In this document: one piece after another, positions 9,271 to 19,197 of the stretch
Position numbering within the stretch: the first letter of the stretch is position 1
How the letters are laid out: every line of letters starts with the position of its first letter
Source of the DNA: Pseudomonadota bacterium
Lineage (GTDB): Bacteria > Desulfobacterota > DSM-4660 > Desulfatiglandales > B25-G16
Assembly: GCA_030603345.1 (NCBI GenBank)
Contig: JAUVXZ010000007.1
Location: 1-32,740 of the forward strand
Direction of reading: 5' to 3'
Length of the DNA stretch: 32,740 nt
Made by a program: the position numbers and the translations under genes
The notes under the pieces: model-generated
Told to the model about the DNA's origin: nothing
The model's input: the letters and a program-made list of their open reading frames with translations, nothing else
Databases searched by the model: none

Positions 9271-10641
9271 ATGAGAGAGAGGATGGAAAAGGCCTTACGC
9301 AAGAGCAATGCAGAATACACAGAGATCCGCATTGAAAGTGCAACTTCTTCGTGGGTGAATTTCAGGGGCGAGGAACTGGATAATATCGGATCTGCCAGAA
9401 CCCTGGGTGGCATCGTGAGAGCTCTTGTTAAAGGCGGCTGGGGCTATTCTACGTTCAATGATCTACGTGATCTTGAGACCCGAGTGAGAGAGGCCTGTGA
9501 ATCCGCTCGATTAGTGGGAAAAGAACACAGTGAGTTTGCAGAAGTGGAACCGGTTGATGATACGACAACAGCGACCTTAAACAAGGATTTTCGACGAGTC
9601 TCGTTGTCAGAGAAAAAGGCGGTTATCGAGGAGTACAACAAGATTATCCTTGGGTACCACGACCGGATTGAAACATCGAATGTTGCCTATAACGATAGGT
9701 TCAGAAAGGTCTGGTATTGCAATTCACAGGGAACCTACATTGAAGATGAACGGCCTGATACAGGTGTGTCAATATCAGCAACTGCTCGGGATGGCGACAA
9801 TGTGCAGCGGGGATTTGAGAGCGTTGCTGGCAGCACTGGATTTCAGGTGGTTGAGGGAGTACACAAGAAGGCAGAAGAGGCTGCCAGGCGGGCTGTAGAC
9901 CTGCTTTCAGCACCGCCCGTTGCCGGCGGAAAATATACCATAATTATCAATCCCAGGTTGGCAGGAGTTTTTGCCCATGAGGCATTTGGACACCTGAGTG
10001 AATCAGATTTTCTTTATGAGAATGAGCGCATGAAGGAGCTTATGGTGCTGGGTAAACGCTTTGGTTCGGATGGCCTCAACATCATAGATGACGGCTCGCT
10101 CAGCGGTCTGAGAGGTACCCACACATACGATGATGAAGGCGTGAAGACCAGAAGGAACTACCTGATCAAAGATGGCATCCTGGTGGGAAGACTGCACTCC
10201 CGGGAAACCGCTGCCAAAATGGGTGAGCGGCCCACGGGCAACGCCAGGGCTATCAGTTACCAACACCCGCCTATTGTGCGCATGACCAACACCTTTATAG
10301 ACAAAGGTGATGACAGTTTTGAAGATATGGTAAAAGATGTAGAATTAGGGCTCTATGCCCTGGACATGGTCGGCGGTCAGACCGCCATGGAGATGTTTAC
10401 CTTTAGTGCTGCGTATGGTTACATGATCAGGCAGGGGGCGGTAGCGGAGCTTGTCAGAGATGTGGTACTGACGGGCAACGTTTTTGAAACCTTGATGAAT
10501 ATTGATAAGATAGGCAATACAGTAGAACTGCCCCCGGTAGGTGGTGGCTGTGGAAAGGGGGGGCAGTCACCTCTGCCCGTAGGATTTGGTGGTCCTTACG
10601 TCCTCATGCAAAACGTTGTGGTTGGAGGGAGACAGCAATGA
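9271..10641 (+). CDS. tldD: TldD-family metalloprotease
   Basis: HEAFGHLSESD (HExxxH-type motif of TldD), C-terminal GGCGKGGQ; second of a tldD-pmbA pair by overlap. ORF track starts at 9262, ATG at 9271 more likely (MRERMEKALRK). Confidence 0.92.
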   Translation: MRERMEKALRKSNAEYTEIRIESATSSWVNFRGEELDNIGSARTLGGIVRALVKGGWGYSTFNDLRDLETRVREACESARLVGKEHSEFAEVEPVDDTTTATLNKDFRRVSLSEKKAVIEEYNKIILGYHDRIETSNVAYNDRFRKVWYCNSQGTYIEDERPDTGVSISATARDGDNVQRGFESVAGSTGFQVVEGVHKKAEEAARRAVDLLSAPPVAGGKYTIIINPRLAGVFAHEAFGHLSESDFLYENERMKELMVLGKRFGSDGLNIIDDGSLSGLRGTHTYDDEGVKTRRNYLIKDGILVGRLHSRETAAKMGERPTGNARAISYQHPPIVRMTNTFIDKGDDSFEDMVKDVELGLYALDMVGGQTAMEMFTFSAAYGYMIRQGAVAELVRDVVLTGNVFETLMNIDKIGNTVELPPVGGGCGKGGQSPLPVGFGGPYVLMQNVVVGGRQQ

Positions 10642-11921
10642 CCGTAAACCAGTTGATTGAAAAGGCGATGGTAAAGGCACAGGGTGCGCAGGCGTCATTG
10701 GGGCAAAGTGAATCCACAGCGGTTTCTTTTGAGAACGACAAGCTCAAGTCGGCCAAATCTTCGCAGAGTACTGGCATGAGTGTGAAAGTCATCGTTGATG
10801 GAAAAATCGGCACATCCCATACTACGGACACAGACGATGTGGATGGTGTGGTAGCAAAGGCGTTGGAGGCTGCTGAGTTTGGTAGCCCGGCACATTTCGA
10901 TTTCCCCGGTCCACAGAGAGGCACAGAGGTAAAGGTCTGCGACGATGCGGTGCATCCGGTTACCAAAAAGGAGATGGTGAGCATCGGTGAGGAGATGATG
11001 AGCCTGGTCAAAGACTATAACCCTGACATCCTTCTTGGCGCCGGGGCGACCAAGGGCGTAGCAACCAGTAAGTTTGCAAACTCTGCCGGCACTGTTTATA
11101 GCACCGAGACCACAAATTTCGCTGTGTGGGTTGATGGGCAGCTGGTGCGGGGAACCGATCTCCTCTGGGCCGGACATGGTTTCGGGTGGAAAAAACGTGA
11201 GATTGACCACGTGGAGATCGCCCAGAAAGCCATTGCGTTGTTCAAGATGGCAGAGAACATCGCCCCCATCACATCAGGTGATATGCCCGTGATTTTCACA
11301 CCCGAAGGGATGAAGGTGCTCCTTTTGGCTCTTGCCCTGGGAGTTGATGGTAAGAACGTATTGCTGGGATCATCGCCACTTGCTGGCAAGCTGGGGAAGA
11401 AGATCGCGAACGACAGTTTCACCATCACCGATAACCCCCTGATTGATTATGCCGGGAACAGCGGCATGTATGACGGTGAGGGTGTGCCGCATCAGTTTAC
11501 CCCACTCATTGAGGATGGCATATTGAAAAACTTCCTCTACGACCTCGATACAGCAGGGCGGGCAGGAGCCAAGTCCACTGGTAACGGCGTTGGTTGCGGT
11601 CCCACAAATCTGGTCATCAAAGAGGGTGATACGGCTTACGAGGATATGGTGAAACATACCAGAGAAGGGTTGATTGTTCATGATGTTTTGGGTTTGGGCC
11701 AAGGGAACCCCATGAGTGGAGAGTTTTCTGTAAATCTTTATTTAGGCTACAAGATAGAAAACGGCGAGATTGTGGGACGCGTAAAGGATGTTATGTTAGC
11801 AGGCAATACCTACGATGCACTGAAAAATATCGCTGTCATCGGTGATACAGCAGAATGGGCCGGGGGTTCCCTTTTAACCCCGCCCGTACAGATCGCCAAG
11901 TTGAGTGTGGTGGCACGGTAG
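10638..11921 (+). CDS. pmbA: PmbA/TldE-family protein
   Basis: ATGA overlap with tldD; PmbA-like ...GVGCGPTNLVIKEGD...GNPMSGEFSVN... motifs. Confidence 0.9.
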   Translation: MTVNQLIEKAMVKAQGAQASLGQSESTAVSFENDKLKSAKSSQSTGMSVKVIVDGKIGTSHTTDTDDVDGVVAKALEAAEFGSPAHFDFPGPQRGTEVKVCDDAVHPVTKKEMVSIGEEMMSLVKDYNPDILLGAGATKGVATSKFANSAGTVYSTETTNFAVWVDGQLVRGTDLLWAGHGFGWKKREIDHVEIAQKAIALFKMAENIAPITSGDMPVIFTPEGMKVLLLALALGVDGKNVLLGSSPLAGKLGKKIANDSFTITDNPLIDYAGNSGMYDGEGVPHQFTPLIEDGILKNFLYDLDTAGRAGAKSTGNGVGCGPTNLVIKEGDTAYEDMVKHTREGLIVHDVLGLGQGNPMSGEFSVNLYLGYKIENGEIVGRVKDVMLAGNTYDALKNIAVIGDTAEWAGGSLLTPPVQIAKLSVVAR

Positions 11922-11987
11922 CTGGCCTTCCTCCACCCCTCCCGCTAGAGGCATAAGCGCCAAGTTAATGAGTCAGGTCTGTTATTC

Positions 11988-12364
11988 GTCATTCCGGCGA
12001 AAGCCGGAATCCAGGAAGCCACAATGAATAAGCAACCCGCGGTATACATTCTGGCAAGCAAAAGAAACGGTACCCTTTATATTGGTGTAACCTCAGACCT
12101 AATCAAAAGGATTTGGGAGCATAAAAGCAATATGGTAGAAGGATTTACCAAACGTTATGGTGTTCATCAGCTGGTTTGGTATGAACTGCACGAGAGTATG
12201 GAGTCGGCGATTAAGCGAGAGAAGCGATTGAAAGATTGGAAGCGAAAGTGGAAGGTGGAATTGATTGAGAGTACGAATCCCAATTGGCAGGATTTGTATC
12301 ACACGATTGTTTGACTGGATTCCGGCGCCTGCCCCGGACTTGATCCAGGGTTCGCCGGAATGAC
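11988..12364 (+). mobile_element. GIY-YIG cassette bounded by 14-bp perfect inverted repeats
   Basis: GTCATTCCGGCGAA at 11988-12001 and its exact reverse complement TTCGCCGGAATGAC at 12351-12364; sub-terminal GGAATCCAG / CTGGATTCC also inverted. Confidence 0.75.
12024..12314 (+). CDS. GIY-YIG nuclease-domain protein (UPF0213/YhbQ-like)
   Basis: MNKQPAVYILASKRNGTLYIGVTSDLIKRIWEHKSN...FTKRYGVHQLVWYE...AIKREKRLKDWKRKWKVELIE: VYIL...LYIG, R.., and E-containing REKRLK motifs. Confidence 0.93.
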   Translation: MNKQPAVYILASKRNGTLYIGVTSDLIKRIWEHKSNMVEGFTKRYGVHQLVWYELHESMESAIKREKRLKDWKRKWKVELIESTNPNWQDLYHTIV

Positions 12365-12449
12365 ACTTTGTCTAAGTTAGCGCCTATTCCCGCCCGGGGA
12401 GGGGAACCATGTTGACGCTGCACAGGTGCTGTGAGCATGCTGAAAGCGA

Positions 12450-13469
12450 TCATGAAGAGCCCGAAAAATGATCGAAGCCCTTAGGAACGAGGTCTTGTGC
12501 AGACCCATTCTCATTCATAATTCTAATACCTTTTTGTTCTCGTATGTCACCTATCAGGAAGAGGGGGGCTGAGGTCCCATCTTTATATGCCAGTTCAAAG
12601 TCCCGGGTCTTTGCCGCAGGCACGGTTACCAAAAGAACATAGTCTTCCCCTCCTGAAAGGGCAAAATCAAAAGGATCGAAACCTGCATGAGCGGCAAGGC
12701 TTTTAAGCTCTTCGGAGAGAGGAATCCCATCCCTAAGTAGGAGCGCCCCAACACGACTTTCCTCACAGATATGGGCCAAATCTGAGAGAAGTCCATCGCT
12801 CAGATCGATCATGGCGCTGGCAAGCCGTGATCCGGCTACCACCTTTCCAGCTTTAATCAGGGGTTCTGGTTCATTGTGGACTTTGATGAAGTACCCGCGC
12901 AGAGACTCTTGGGGTGATATTTCATGTTTTAAAATACTCAATCCGGCGGAGGAATCCCCGACAGTTCCCGTAAGATAGATCTTATCCCCTGGCCTGGCAC
13001 CGGATCTATAGAGAACCTCCTGTTCATTTGCGTCACCGACCAGAGAAACATTGATGATCAGGTTGTCGGGCGAGGCAACCGTGTCCCCTCCTACGATATT
13101 AACGCCGTAAAGGCCACAGATCTCTCTCATGCCTCGGTAAAGCTCTTGAATTTCCTCAACCTCTGTTTGAGCAGATACGGCCAGAGAGATCAAGGTAACG
13201 AGTGGTGTTCCACCCATAGCTGCAATGTCGCTCAGATTCACGGCTATAGCCTTCCGTCCCAACTGATACGGGGTTATGGTATTCCGCAAAAAATGGATAT
13301 CCTCAACCAGCATATCAGTAGTCAGCAGTAAAACCCGGCCAGATGAGGAATGAAACACAGCACAGTCGTCACCAATGCCCTTGACAACCCCTTGCAATGA
13401 GGTGATGCAGTCCTTTTTGATGGACTCTATTAGCCCAAATTCCCCAATCTCATTAATTTTCAAGGCCAA
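12450..13469 (-). CDS. thiL: thiamine-monophosphate kinase
   Basis: GIGDDCAVF, LLTTDMLVEDIHF, LSDIAAMGGTP, GGDTVASP, IDLSDGLLSDLAHI, LSGGEDYVLL - classic ThiL motifs. Confidence 0.95.
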   Translation of the reverse strand: MALKINEIGEFGLIESIKKDCITSLQGVVKGIGDDCAVFHSSSGRVLLLTTDMLVEDIHFLRNTITPYQLGRKAIAVNLSDIAAMGGTPLVTLISLAVSAQTEVEEIQELYRGMREICGLYGVNIVGGDTVASPDNLIINVSLVGDANEQEVLYRSGARPGDKIYLTGTVGDSSAGLSILKHEISPQESLRGYFIKVHNEPEPLIKAGKVVAGSRLASAMIDLSDGLLSDLAHICEESRVGALLLRDGIPLSEELKSLAAHAGFDPFDFALSGGEDYVLLVTVPAAKTRDFELAYKDGTSAPLFLIGDIREQKGIRIMNENGSAQDLVPKGFDHFSGSS

Positions 13470-13499
13470 GCTCCTTCAAGAGATCCCCTCTATGCGGGC

Positions 13500-13765
13500 T
13501 AGGTTAGGTAGTGATTAGAACTGCCTAACCGTACCACTCGTTTATTGTTTCCAGGTAAACGGGACTCAAGTTCAAATGACAAAATCAAAATGTCAAATCA
13601 AATCCAAAGCCCCAATGCCGAAATCTTACTCAAAAAAGGCAGGTATCTCGTTAAGAGCCTAAACCCTTTGGCATTTGAGTTTTGGGCTTCAGTTGTCATT
13701 TGAGCTTTGGAGTTTGTCATTTGAAATCACTTCATGAGATTACTCTAACCCTTTCAGGGTCAAAA
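13500..13765. repeat. TTTGANN/CAAANNN repeat, copy B
   Basis: Left arm AAGTTCAAATGACAAAATCAAAATGTCAAATCAAATCCAAAGCCCCAATG, right arm CATTTGAGTTTTGGGCTT...GTCATTTGAGCTTTGGAGTTTGTCATTTGAAATC; also shares 'TAGRTAGTGATT' left and 'ACCCTT(NN)AGGGTCA' right with copy A. Confidence 0.8.
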
Positions 13766-13877
13766 AGAAGCTAGTTCTTGCGTAAGTAGTCAGCAACCAA
13801 GACAAATTCTATATCATTCGATCCGGAAAACACGCATAATGAAAGGGGCTCGCAAAGCCAAATCCTTTCATGATTCG

Positions 13878-16800
13878 TCATTTAATTCTCCACAACATAT
13901 GGAATAGACCAGGTGGAGGTCCCGGAATGTTGGTGCCTTGATATCTACCAACTCCACTCACCGCTCCCCCAGCACTGATTATGCCTGCTGTATGCCCACC
14001 CCGGGTGATTACCCTGACACCTGAAGGGATGGCGCCGCCTTTGATAGTCTGATAGGTGTCCGCAATGGTTCTATCAGTAATGTTTTCTTCGCTGAAGTCA
14101 AACACAGATGTACCCCAACAGTAATCGAGGGCATAGACAAAGGCATTGCCCGTGGGATTGCAGGGATCGTCAAACACAGGTTGGTAAGCGGTAAAATAAA
14201 CATTTCTAAAAAAGAGCGTGGGCTGGCTGAGTACCTGTTCCCCCTCATGGCTGATAGTTTCATCAGTGCAATCGCCCTGCTTGTCCAAAACCCGATAAAA
14301 GCCCCTGCATGGTGATCCTGGAACAAGATTACTCAGGATCGCCTTTAAATCCATCTTTCTGATTGCATCATCATCATCCGGCGGGATGAGCTCTAAAACC
14401 CCATCACCATCGGCATCTGCCTGGTCATCAAGTTCATCGCAGGTAAGGTTCAAAAGGTCTGTTTCCTTGGTTATACTGTTGTAATCTGCTACTACATAAA
14501 ATCGGTTGGAGATCATTGTGTACCGTGGATGGGCCCGGTCACCGGTACCGAAATAGAGAACCGGCCGTCTTGTCCAGCAGGTGCCGAAAAAGGATACATC
14601 AGGGGAATAGAAGGTCTTTCTCCCCTGATCAGCAATATTATCATGAGCGCCTGCTATGTTGGTGTCACCGGAGGCAAGATCGGAGCCGGGGTTTGATTTG
14701 AAAATGAGCTTGACCTTCCACCTGGCAGCAGGAGAAGGATAATAATAATCATAGGTGATCTTCCATATCTGGCCATAGATATCAGCGGAATATATGACGA
14801 GTTTTTCTTTCGACAGGGCAATGACCGATGGATCAGCAGGGAAACAATACTTCATATCGGTATATTTTTGCTCTGTTCCGGTAGTTACATCAGAGGTACC
14901 GTAGGTTGCACTGAACACAAGTTTTCCGTCAGCGGCATCCACCACAAATATCCCTCGCCCCATTGTATCTTCGCCAGGATTGTAGGTGTCGTACCCTGGT
15001 GTTCCACCTGGTGTATTTGTATAGGATTCACCAGGAGCGGGAGTGCTATCCCACTTTCCATTTTCATTGGAATCTAGAAATTCCTCTGGAAAAGCATCCT
15101 CTAATGGGTCATAGCCCCCGGCAAATATGACAACATCCTTAAAATCATCTGGTTCAGATCCGCCGGACACCCTGATACGGGTAAACAAGGGTTTGTTCCA
15201 GGTTTGGCCCAGTTCCTTATGCTTGCCAGTTCCTCCTTTAATGTGCCATTTTACGGTCCATTCGCTCGGGTCTGGCTTGGTTACATCCAGGGCCCAGTAA
15301 CTTCTCCCACCCCTCCGCTCGCCAAAGACCAGGGTCTTGTCATAGTAACCGCCGGTTTTGGTCTTGGCCAATAAAAGGTTGCACGAGCCATCAACCATGT
15401 AGGTGTGCTTATCCGGGCTGGCGAATTCTTTGAGCCTGGCAAGAAGGTCTGAAGGCACAAAGGCATAAATTTCGCTTCCTGCCGCATACGTTCTGCCATT
15501 AATATCGGAGGCGTCCCTATCAGTAAAAACATGGAGCATGCCGTCATTGGCACCAACAGCAATAAAGCGGTACTCCAATTGCCCATCTGCGTCGAAATAA
15601 TCGATGACCCTCGGCTCAGAATGGATTATGTCACCCAAAATCCACTCTCTTTTTGCCACCGGATCCCCATTAGGTAAGGCGTCAAAGGTATAGCCATACA
15701 AAAAGTTGATAATCTTGTACGCAGTTATATTCTCTGAAACATCAAGGTCACTTTTTGAGACATTTGTTTCGATGAAGTCCTTGATAGATTCATCGTTTTC
15801 ATCATAGTAGCGGATCGTTCTGAAACTGTAATAAGGCCCGGCAGAGGGGACACTCACCGGATCTGGTCCTGGCATGGATTCCTTCAATAACACGCCGACA
15901 CCCCCTTTATGTACCTGACCTCCATCAGGGCCGGTTGACCAGTATGAGGTACTGCCGGCTTTGAGTGTGCCGTCACATCTGGCAGCAATATCACCGTTTT
16001 GGTCAACCACCGTCCACTCAGGTTCCATCCTTTCGCAGTCTGTCCTGGATACGTAATCCAGACCGTATTTCTTGAGGTTCCCCTGCCAGTAATCGGTTTC
16101 CCTGGGCTTGAAATAGGCAAGGTAAACCTTGTTGCCGCTTTGGGTCCTGTTTGCCTCATCTACTGAAACCACAGGAGCCACGTGTGATACACCCCTGCCC
16201 AGGATGTCTGCAAAGGATTGGTTCAGTTGCTGCTCAAGCCTTAAGGGGTTGACTACATAGAAATAGGTGTCCGGGATCCCATCACTGTCTTCGTCCCATT
16301 CACCTTCTAAATCAGGCTTATCATTGTTGTTGAGGTCGTTAAATCCTCCCCATTTGGCGGCATACCAGAGAGGATTCTTCAACAAGGTGGCTGCCGGGAA
16401 AAAACCAGGGGTAAAGAACCTCGTGGTGCTTGAAGGTAAGGGTGCATTGTCGAGCCAGTTTGTGTCGCTTACTCCTCGATTCGGTCCGATTCCTGGGGGC
16501 GTATCAAGGTAGAAGTCAGGATCATCTGTTTCAGCGTAATTGGTGCTCCTGACCTCCAGGTAGATACCATCGGCGGTTGTACCTGAGATGATATATCCTA
16601 AATGCTGCTTGGTGCTTCCCCCATGATAATCGATACACTCCACATCGATTTTTATGGTGTTGTTAGCCTGCAACTCATATTCATAGATCACCATGGCATC
16701 CATATCATGATCCGCACCCTGTTCTGCGTGCTCAAAATTGACCCGAAACCTTCCATAGGTTGGTGTAATGGTTTCTACATAAAAGTCAGCAATGGTACAG

Positions 16801-18566
16801 GTGGGCTGAAAGTCACCCCGCGCTGGGGTGATGCCTCCTCCACCCGATGATTCTATTGACTTGGCAAATGGAACTAAGGTAACGGTCTGGTCCCCTGCGG
16901 GAATTTCTATCCGGGGCAAAGGGGAAGACAAGGCTATGGTATAGGTGAGTACGTTTTGGTCGTCATCTGCGGAATGGAGATCTGTTTTGCGGCCATAATA
17001 GGCAACAGACGCTGCATAGTAACCGCCTTGTTTGGTAGGTTCCTCGGGGCATAATCCCCGGATGTTCCCCAGACTGCTCACTGCTTTGGCAGAACAGGCA
17101 GTGTCAGAGGTACCGCCGCTTTGCCCGATATAGTAGGTTCCTGATATTCCTTCTTCAGCGGATAGAGTATTAGCCAGTGTTTCAACGTTTAAAGTGCCCA
17201 GACTGGTGCCGACTGACCCAAAAACGCTTCCCGGCAGTTGATCTGAATCGAATGACGGATTAATATCGCTGATCACGAGCAGAAACGGTTTTGCGCAGTA
17301 ATCGTATGTTGTATATGGGTCAACCCAGAATGGGGAAGGAAGGCCCAATTCAGCGTCGTCATCAGAGCCTGCAGCGTTGGTGAAATCACTGGTAGGCCCC
17401 GATTCTCCGGCAAAATACCGCAATGTTTCATACATCATTTCCCCGATAGGATTTCCCCACATCCTGCACTCACCTTCCTGTATAGGTCTGCTATAGATCC
17501 AGCCGCAGTCAGCGCTATGAATATGGTCAGAATAGTCAAAGCCTGTAAAACGAAGTCTATCGATGGTTTTGATAATACCAGCCGTAGAGGTAAACTGCCC
17601 GGTTTGGGGATCGATTTCGTCGGTAATGGGGCTAATATTTTTCCTCAGACGGCCGCCAGAGAGGTTGTTGTCATACGATCCTGTCAATAGGCCAAAGTAC
17701 ATGCGTCCTGATTCGCCATACTGTTGAAGGATACCAACGGGCTTGTAAACCCCCGAAGGGTACTGCTTGCAATTGGTCTCAGGCATGGAGGGATCAGCCA
17801 CCAGAACCCTGACTGCGTAATCGTCAGGAGAGACAGAAGGTCCTGTTTTTCCATGAACCACTTTGTCTCCCGCAACTGGCCTTTCAATGGACACCCATTC
17901 CCAGATGCGGTGGGTCTCATTGGTCAGGACCCGTAACAGGGGAGGGTCATTTTCAGAAACGAGGGTGGTTGAGGCAAAGAGATGTCTCGTGCCAAGGTTG
18001 GGTTGCATAAAAGGTGTATAGTCGCTGATGTCGTATCCATCAGCAGCAGGATCTGTATATTCCTTGCCCCAGCTGTGAGCATCCTGGGGGATGTAGGCCC
18101 TTTCCAGCACCGTTTCCGTAGCTGTGTCGGTTGACCTATGGCCACCGTACAGCACCTTTCTCAAGCAATCGATTCGCGACATGGTAAGGTAATTGAGGAA
18201 ATCGCCACTCCATGCGCCTAAGCACCTTTTATCGGCCGTAGTTGAAGATGGTTCGAACCGATTCTCAAAAGAGTCATAGGTATAGCACTTGTGGCAGTCG
18301 AAATACCCATAGTAGTCGATATCCGGATTATATCCTACATCCAGTTCCCCATCCCCATTCAGGTCGGATACATCGTTATAGGCCTCGTAGTACAGCTTGT
18401 GGTTCCTGCCCATTACAATCATTACCAGAGGAGGAACATCGGCAGTATAAATTTGATCATCACCTGCAGCGGCCAGAGCTTCTGAAGCGCCACTCATCAG
18501 GCAGGGCATAGCGAAAAAGCAGAACAGTATTAGTACGGTAGCAGTTCTCCTGATCATGACATCCAT
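13878..18566 (-). CDS. pilY1: PilY1/PilC-type type IV pilus beta-propeller protein (no canonical MIDAS)
   Basis: 1562 aa; signal peptide, PPLVMIVMGRNHKLYYEAYNDVSDLNGDGELDVGY N-terminus, C-terminal propeller (GDIIHSEPRVIDYF...VGANDGMLHVF...SEIYAFVPSDLLARLK...YWALDVT...YFGTGD). Confidence 0.93.
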   Translation of the reverse strand: MDVMIRRTATVLILFCFFAMPCLMSGASEALAAAGDDQIYTADVPPLVMIVMGRNHKLYYEAYNDVSDLNGDGELDVGYNPDIDYYGYFDCHKCYTYDSFENRFEPSSTTADKRCLGAWSGDFLNYLTMSRIDCLRKVLYGGHRSTDTATETVLERAYIPQDAHSWGKEYTDPAADGYDISDYTPFMQPNLGTRHLFASTTLVSENDPPLLRVLTNETHRIWEWVSIERPVAGDKVVHGKTGPSVSPDDYAVRVLVADPSMPETNCKQYPSGVYKPVGILQQYGESGRMYFGLLTGSYDNNLSGGRLRKNISPITDEIDPQTGQFTSTAGIIKTIDRLRFTGFDYSDHIHSADCGWIYSRPIQEGECRMWGNPIGEMMYETLRYFAGESGPTSDFTNAAGSDDDAELGLPSPFWVDPYTTYDYCAKPFLLVISDINPSFDSDQLPGSVFGSVGTSLGTLNVETLANTLSAEEGISGTYYIGQSGGTSDTACSAKAVSSLGNIRGLCPEEPTKQGGYYAASVAYYGRKTDLHSADDDQNVLTYTIALSSPLPRIEIPAGDQTVTLVPFAKSIESSGGGGITPARGDFQPTCTIADFYVETITPTYGRFRVNFEHAEQGADHDMDAMVIYEYELQANNTIKIDVECIDYHGGSTKQHLGYIISGTTADGIYLEVRSTNYAETDDPDFYLDTPPGIGPNRGVSDTNWLDNAPLPSSTTRFFTPGFFPAATLLKNPLWYAAKWGGFNDLNNNDKPDLEGEWDEDSDGIPDTYFYVVNPLRLEQQLNQSFADILGRGVSHVAPVVSVDEANRTQSGNKVYLAYFKPRETDYWQGNLKKYGLDYVSRTDCERMEPEWTVVDQNGDIAARCDGTLKAGSTSYWSTGPDGGQVHKGGVGVLLKESMPGPDPVSVPSAGPYYSFRTIRYYDENDESIKDFIETNVSKSDLDVSENITAYKIINFLYGYTFDALPNGDPVAKREWILGDIIHSEPRVIDYFDADGQLEYRFIAVGANDGMLHVFTDRDASDINGRTYAAGSEIYAFVPSDLLARLKEFASPDKHTYMVDGSCNLLLAKTKTGGYYDKTLVFGERRGGRSYWALDVTKPDPSEWTVKWHIKGGTGKHKELGQTWNKPLFTRIRVSGGSEPDDFKDVVIFAGGYDPLEDAFPEEFLDSNENGKWDSTPAPGESYTNTPGGTPGYDTYNPGEDTMGRGIFVVDAADGKLVFSATYGTSDVTTGTEQKYTDMKYCFPADPSVIALSKEKLVIYSADIYGQIWKITYDYYYPSPAARWKVKLIFKSNPGSDLASGDTNIAGAHDNIADQGRKTFYSPDVSFFGTCWTRRPVLYFGTGDRAHPRYTMISNRFYVVADYNSITKETDLLNLTCDELDDQADADGDGVLELIPPDDDDAIRKMDLKAILSNLVPGSPCRGFYRVLDKQGDCTDETISHEGEQVLSQPTLFFRNVYFTAYQPVFDDPCNPTGNAFVYALDYCWGTSVFDFSEENITDRTIADTYQTIKGGAIPSGVRVITRGGHTAGIISAGGAVSGVGRYQGTNIPGPPPGLFHMLWRIK

Positions 18567-18651
18567 TCTAATTTTCGGTTACAGAACCACGTCCTATAAA
18601 TGCGCTCCGAAACAATTGGTTCTGTCTTCTAAACCTTGATCCACGACAAAA

Positions 18652-18700
18652 TTTTGAACTTTGAGCTTTGACATTCATTTGACATTTGAGCTTTGGAATT
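18652..18700. repeat. TTTGANN heptad repeat, copy C (single arm)
   Basis: TTTTGAACTTTGAGCTTTGACATTCATTTGACATTTGAGCTTTG, 44 bp identical to 23065-23108 (copy D). Confidence 0.85.
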
Positions 18701-18703
18701 CGG

Positions 18704-19192
18704 TTAATGGGTTTTTGGCCCTATCTTATAATACCTGGTCTCTATGGTAACATTTTCAGCCGTAGCCTCTATGGAATAGTCATAGCGGCTGAAATGGATT
18801 GCTGAATATCCAGCTGGCGGGCGAAAAAAGCCTTTGTACGCTACGGTAAAGTCGTAGGAGGTTCCATTTACCTCATGAGCAGGACCGGGAAGAGAACTGC
18901 TGTTCTGGGTAGCAAGCACTACGGAGGTATTGATATCCACTACCGGATAATTTCCTCTTCCTACCTCTGCTGCTTCTCTATGTATCCCACCTTCGCATAT
19001 GTAGAAGCTTTGCTTATAGGGGATTTCATTCCTGGCAATCTGTATGTCTGTGGTGGCTGTCTTGGTGGCTGCAACCCCCAGGAGGGTAAGCACGACCAGA
19101 ATCATGAGGGCAATAGCAGTAATGCTCCCTCGCTCGGGGCTGTGCTCAAAAGGCATCCTACGCATTGGGCTTCTCAAACAAATTGTCAACAT
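18704..19192 (-). CDS. PilX-like minor pilin assembly protein
   Basis: ERGSITAIALMILVVLTLLGVAATKTATTDIQIARNEIPYKQSFYICEGG: PilX N-terminal helix; true start may be an internal ATG (19165 or 19156). Confidence 0.85.
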   Translation of the reverse strand: MLTICLRSPMRRMPFEHSPERGSITAIALMILVVLTLLGVAATKTATTDIQIARNEIPYKQSFYICEGGIHREAAEVGRGNYPVVDINTSVVLATQNSSSLPGPAHEVNGTSYDFTVAYKGFFRPPAGYSAIHFSRYDYSIEATAENVTIETRYYKIGPKTH

Positions 19193-19197
19193 TCTTG

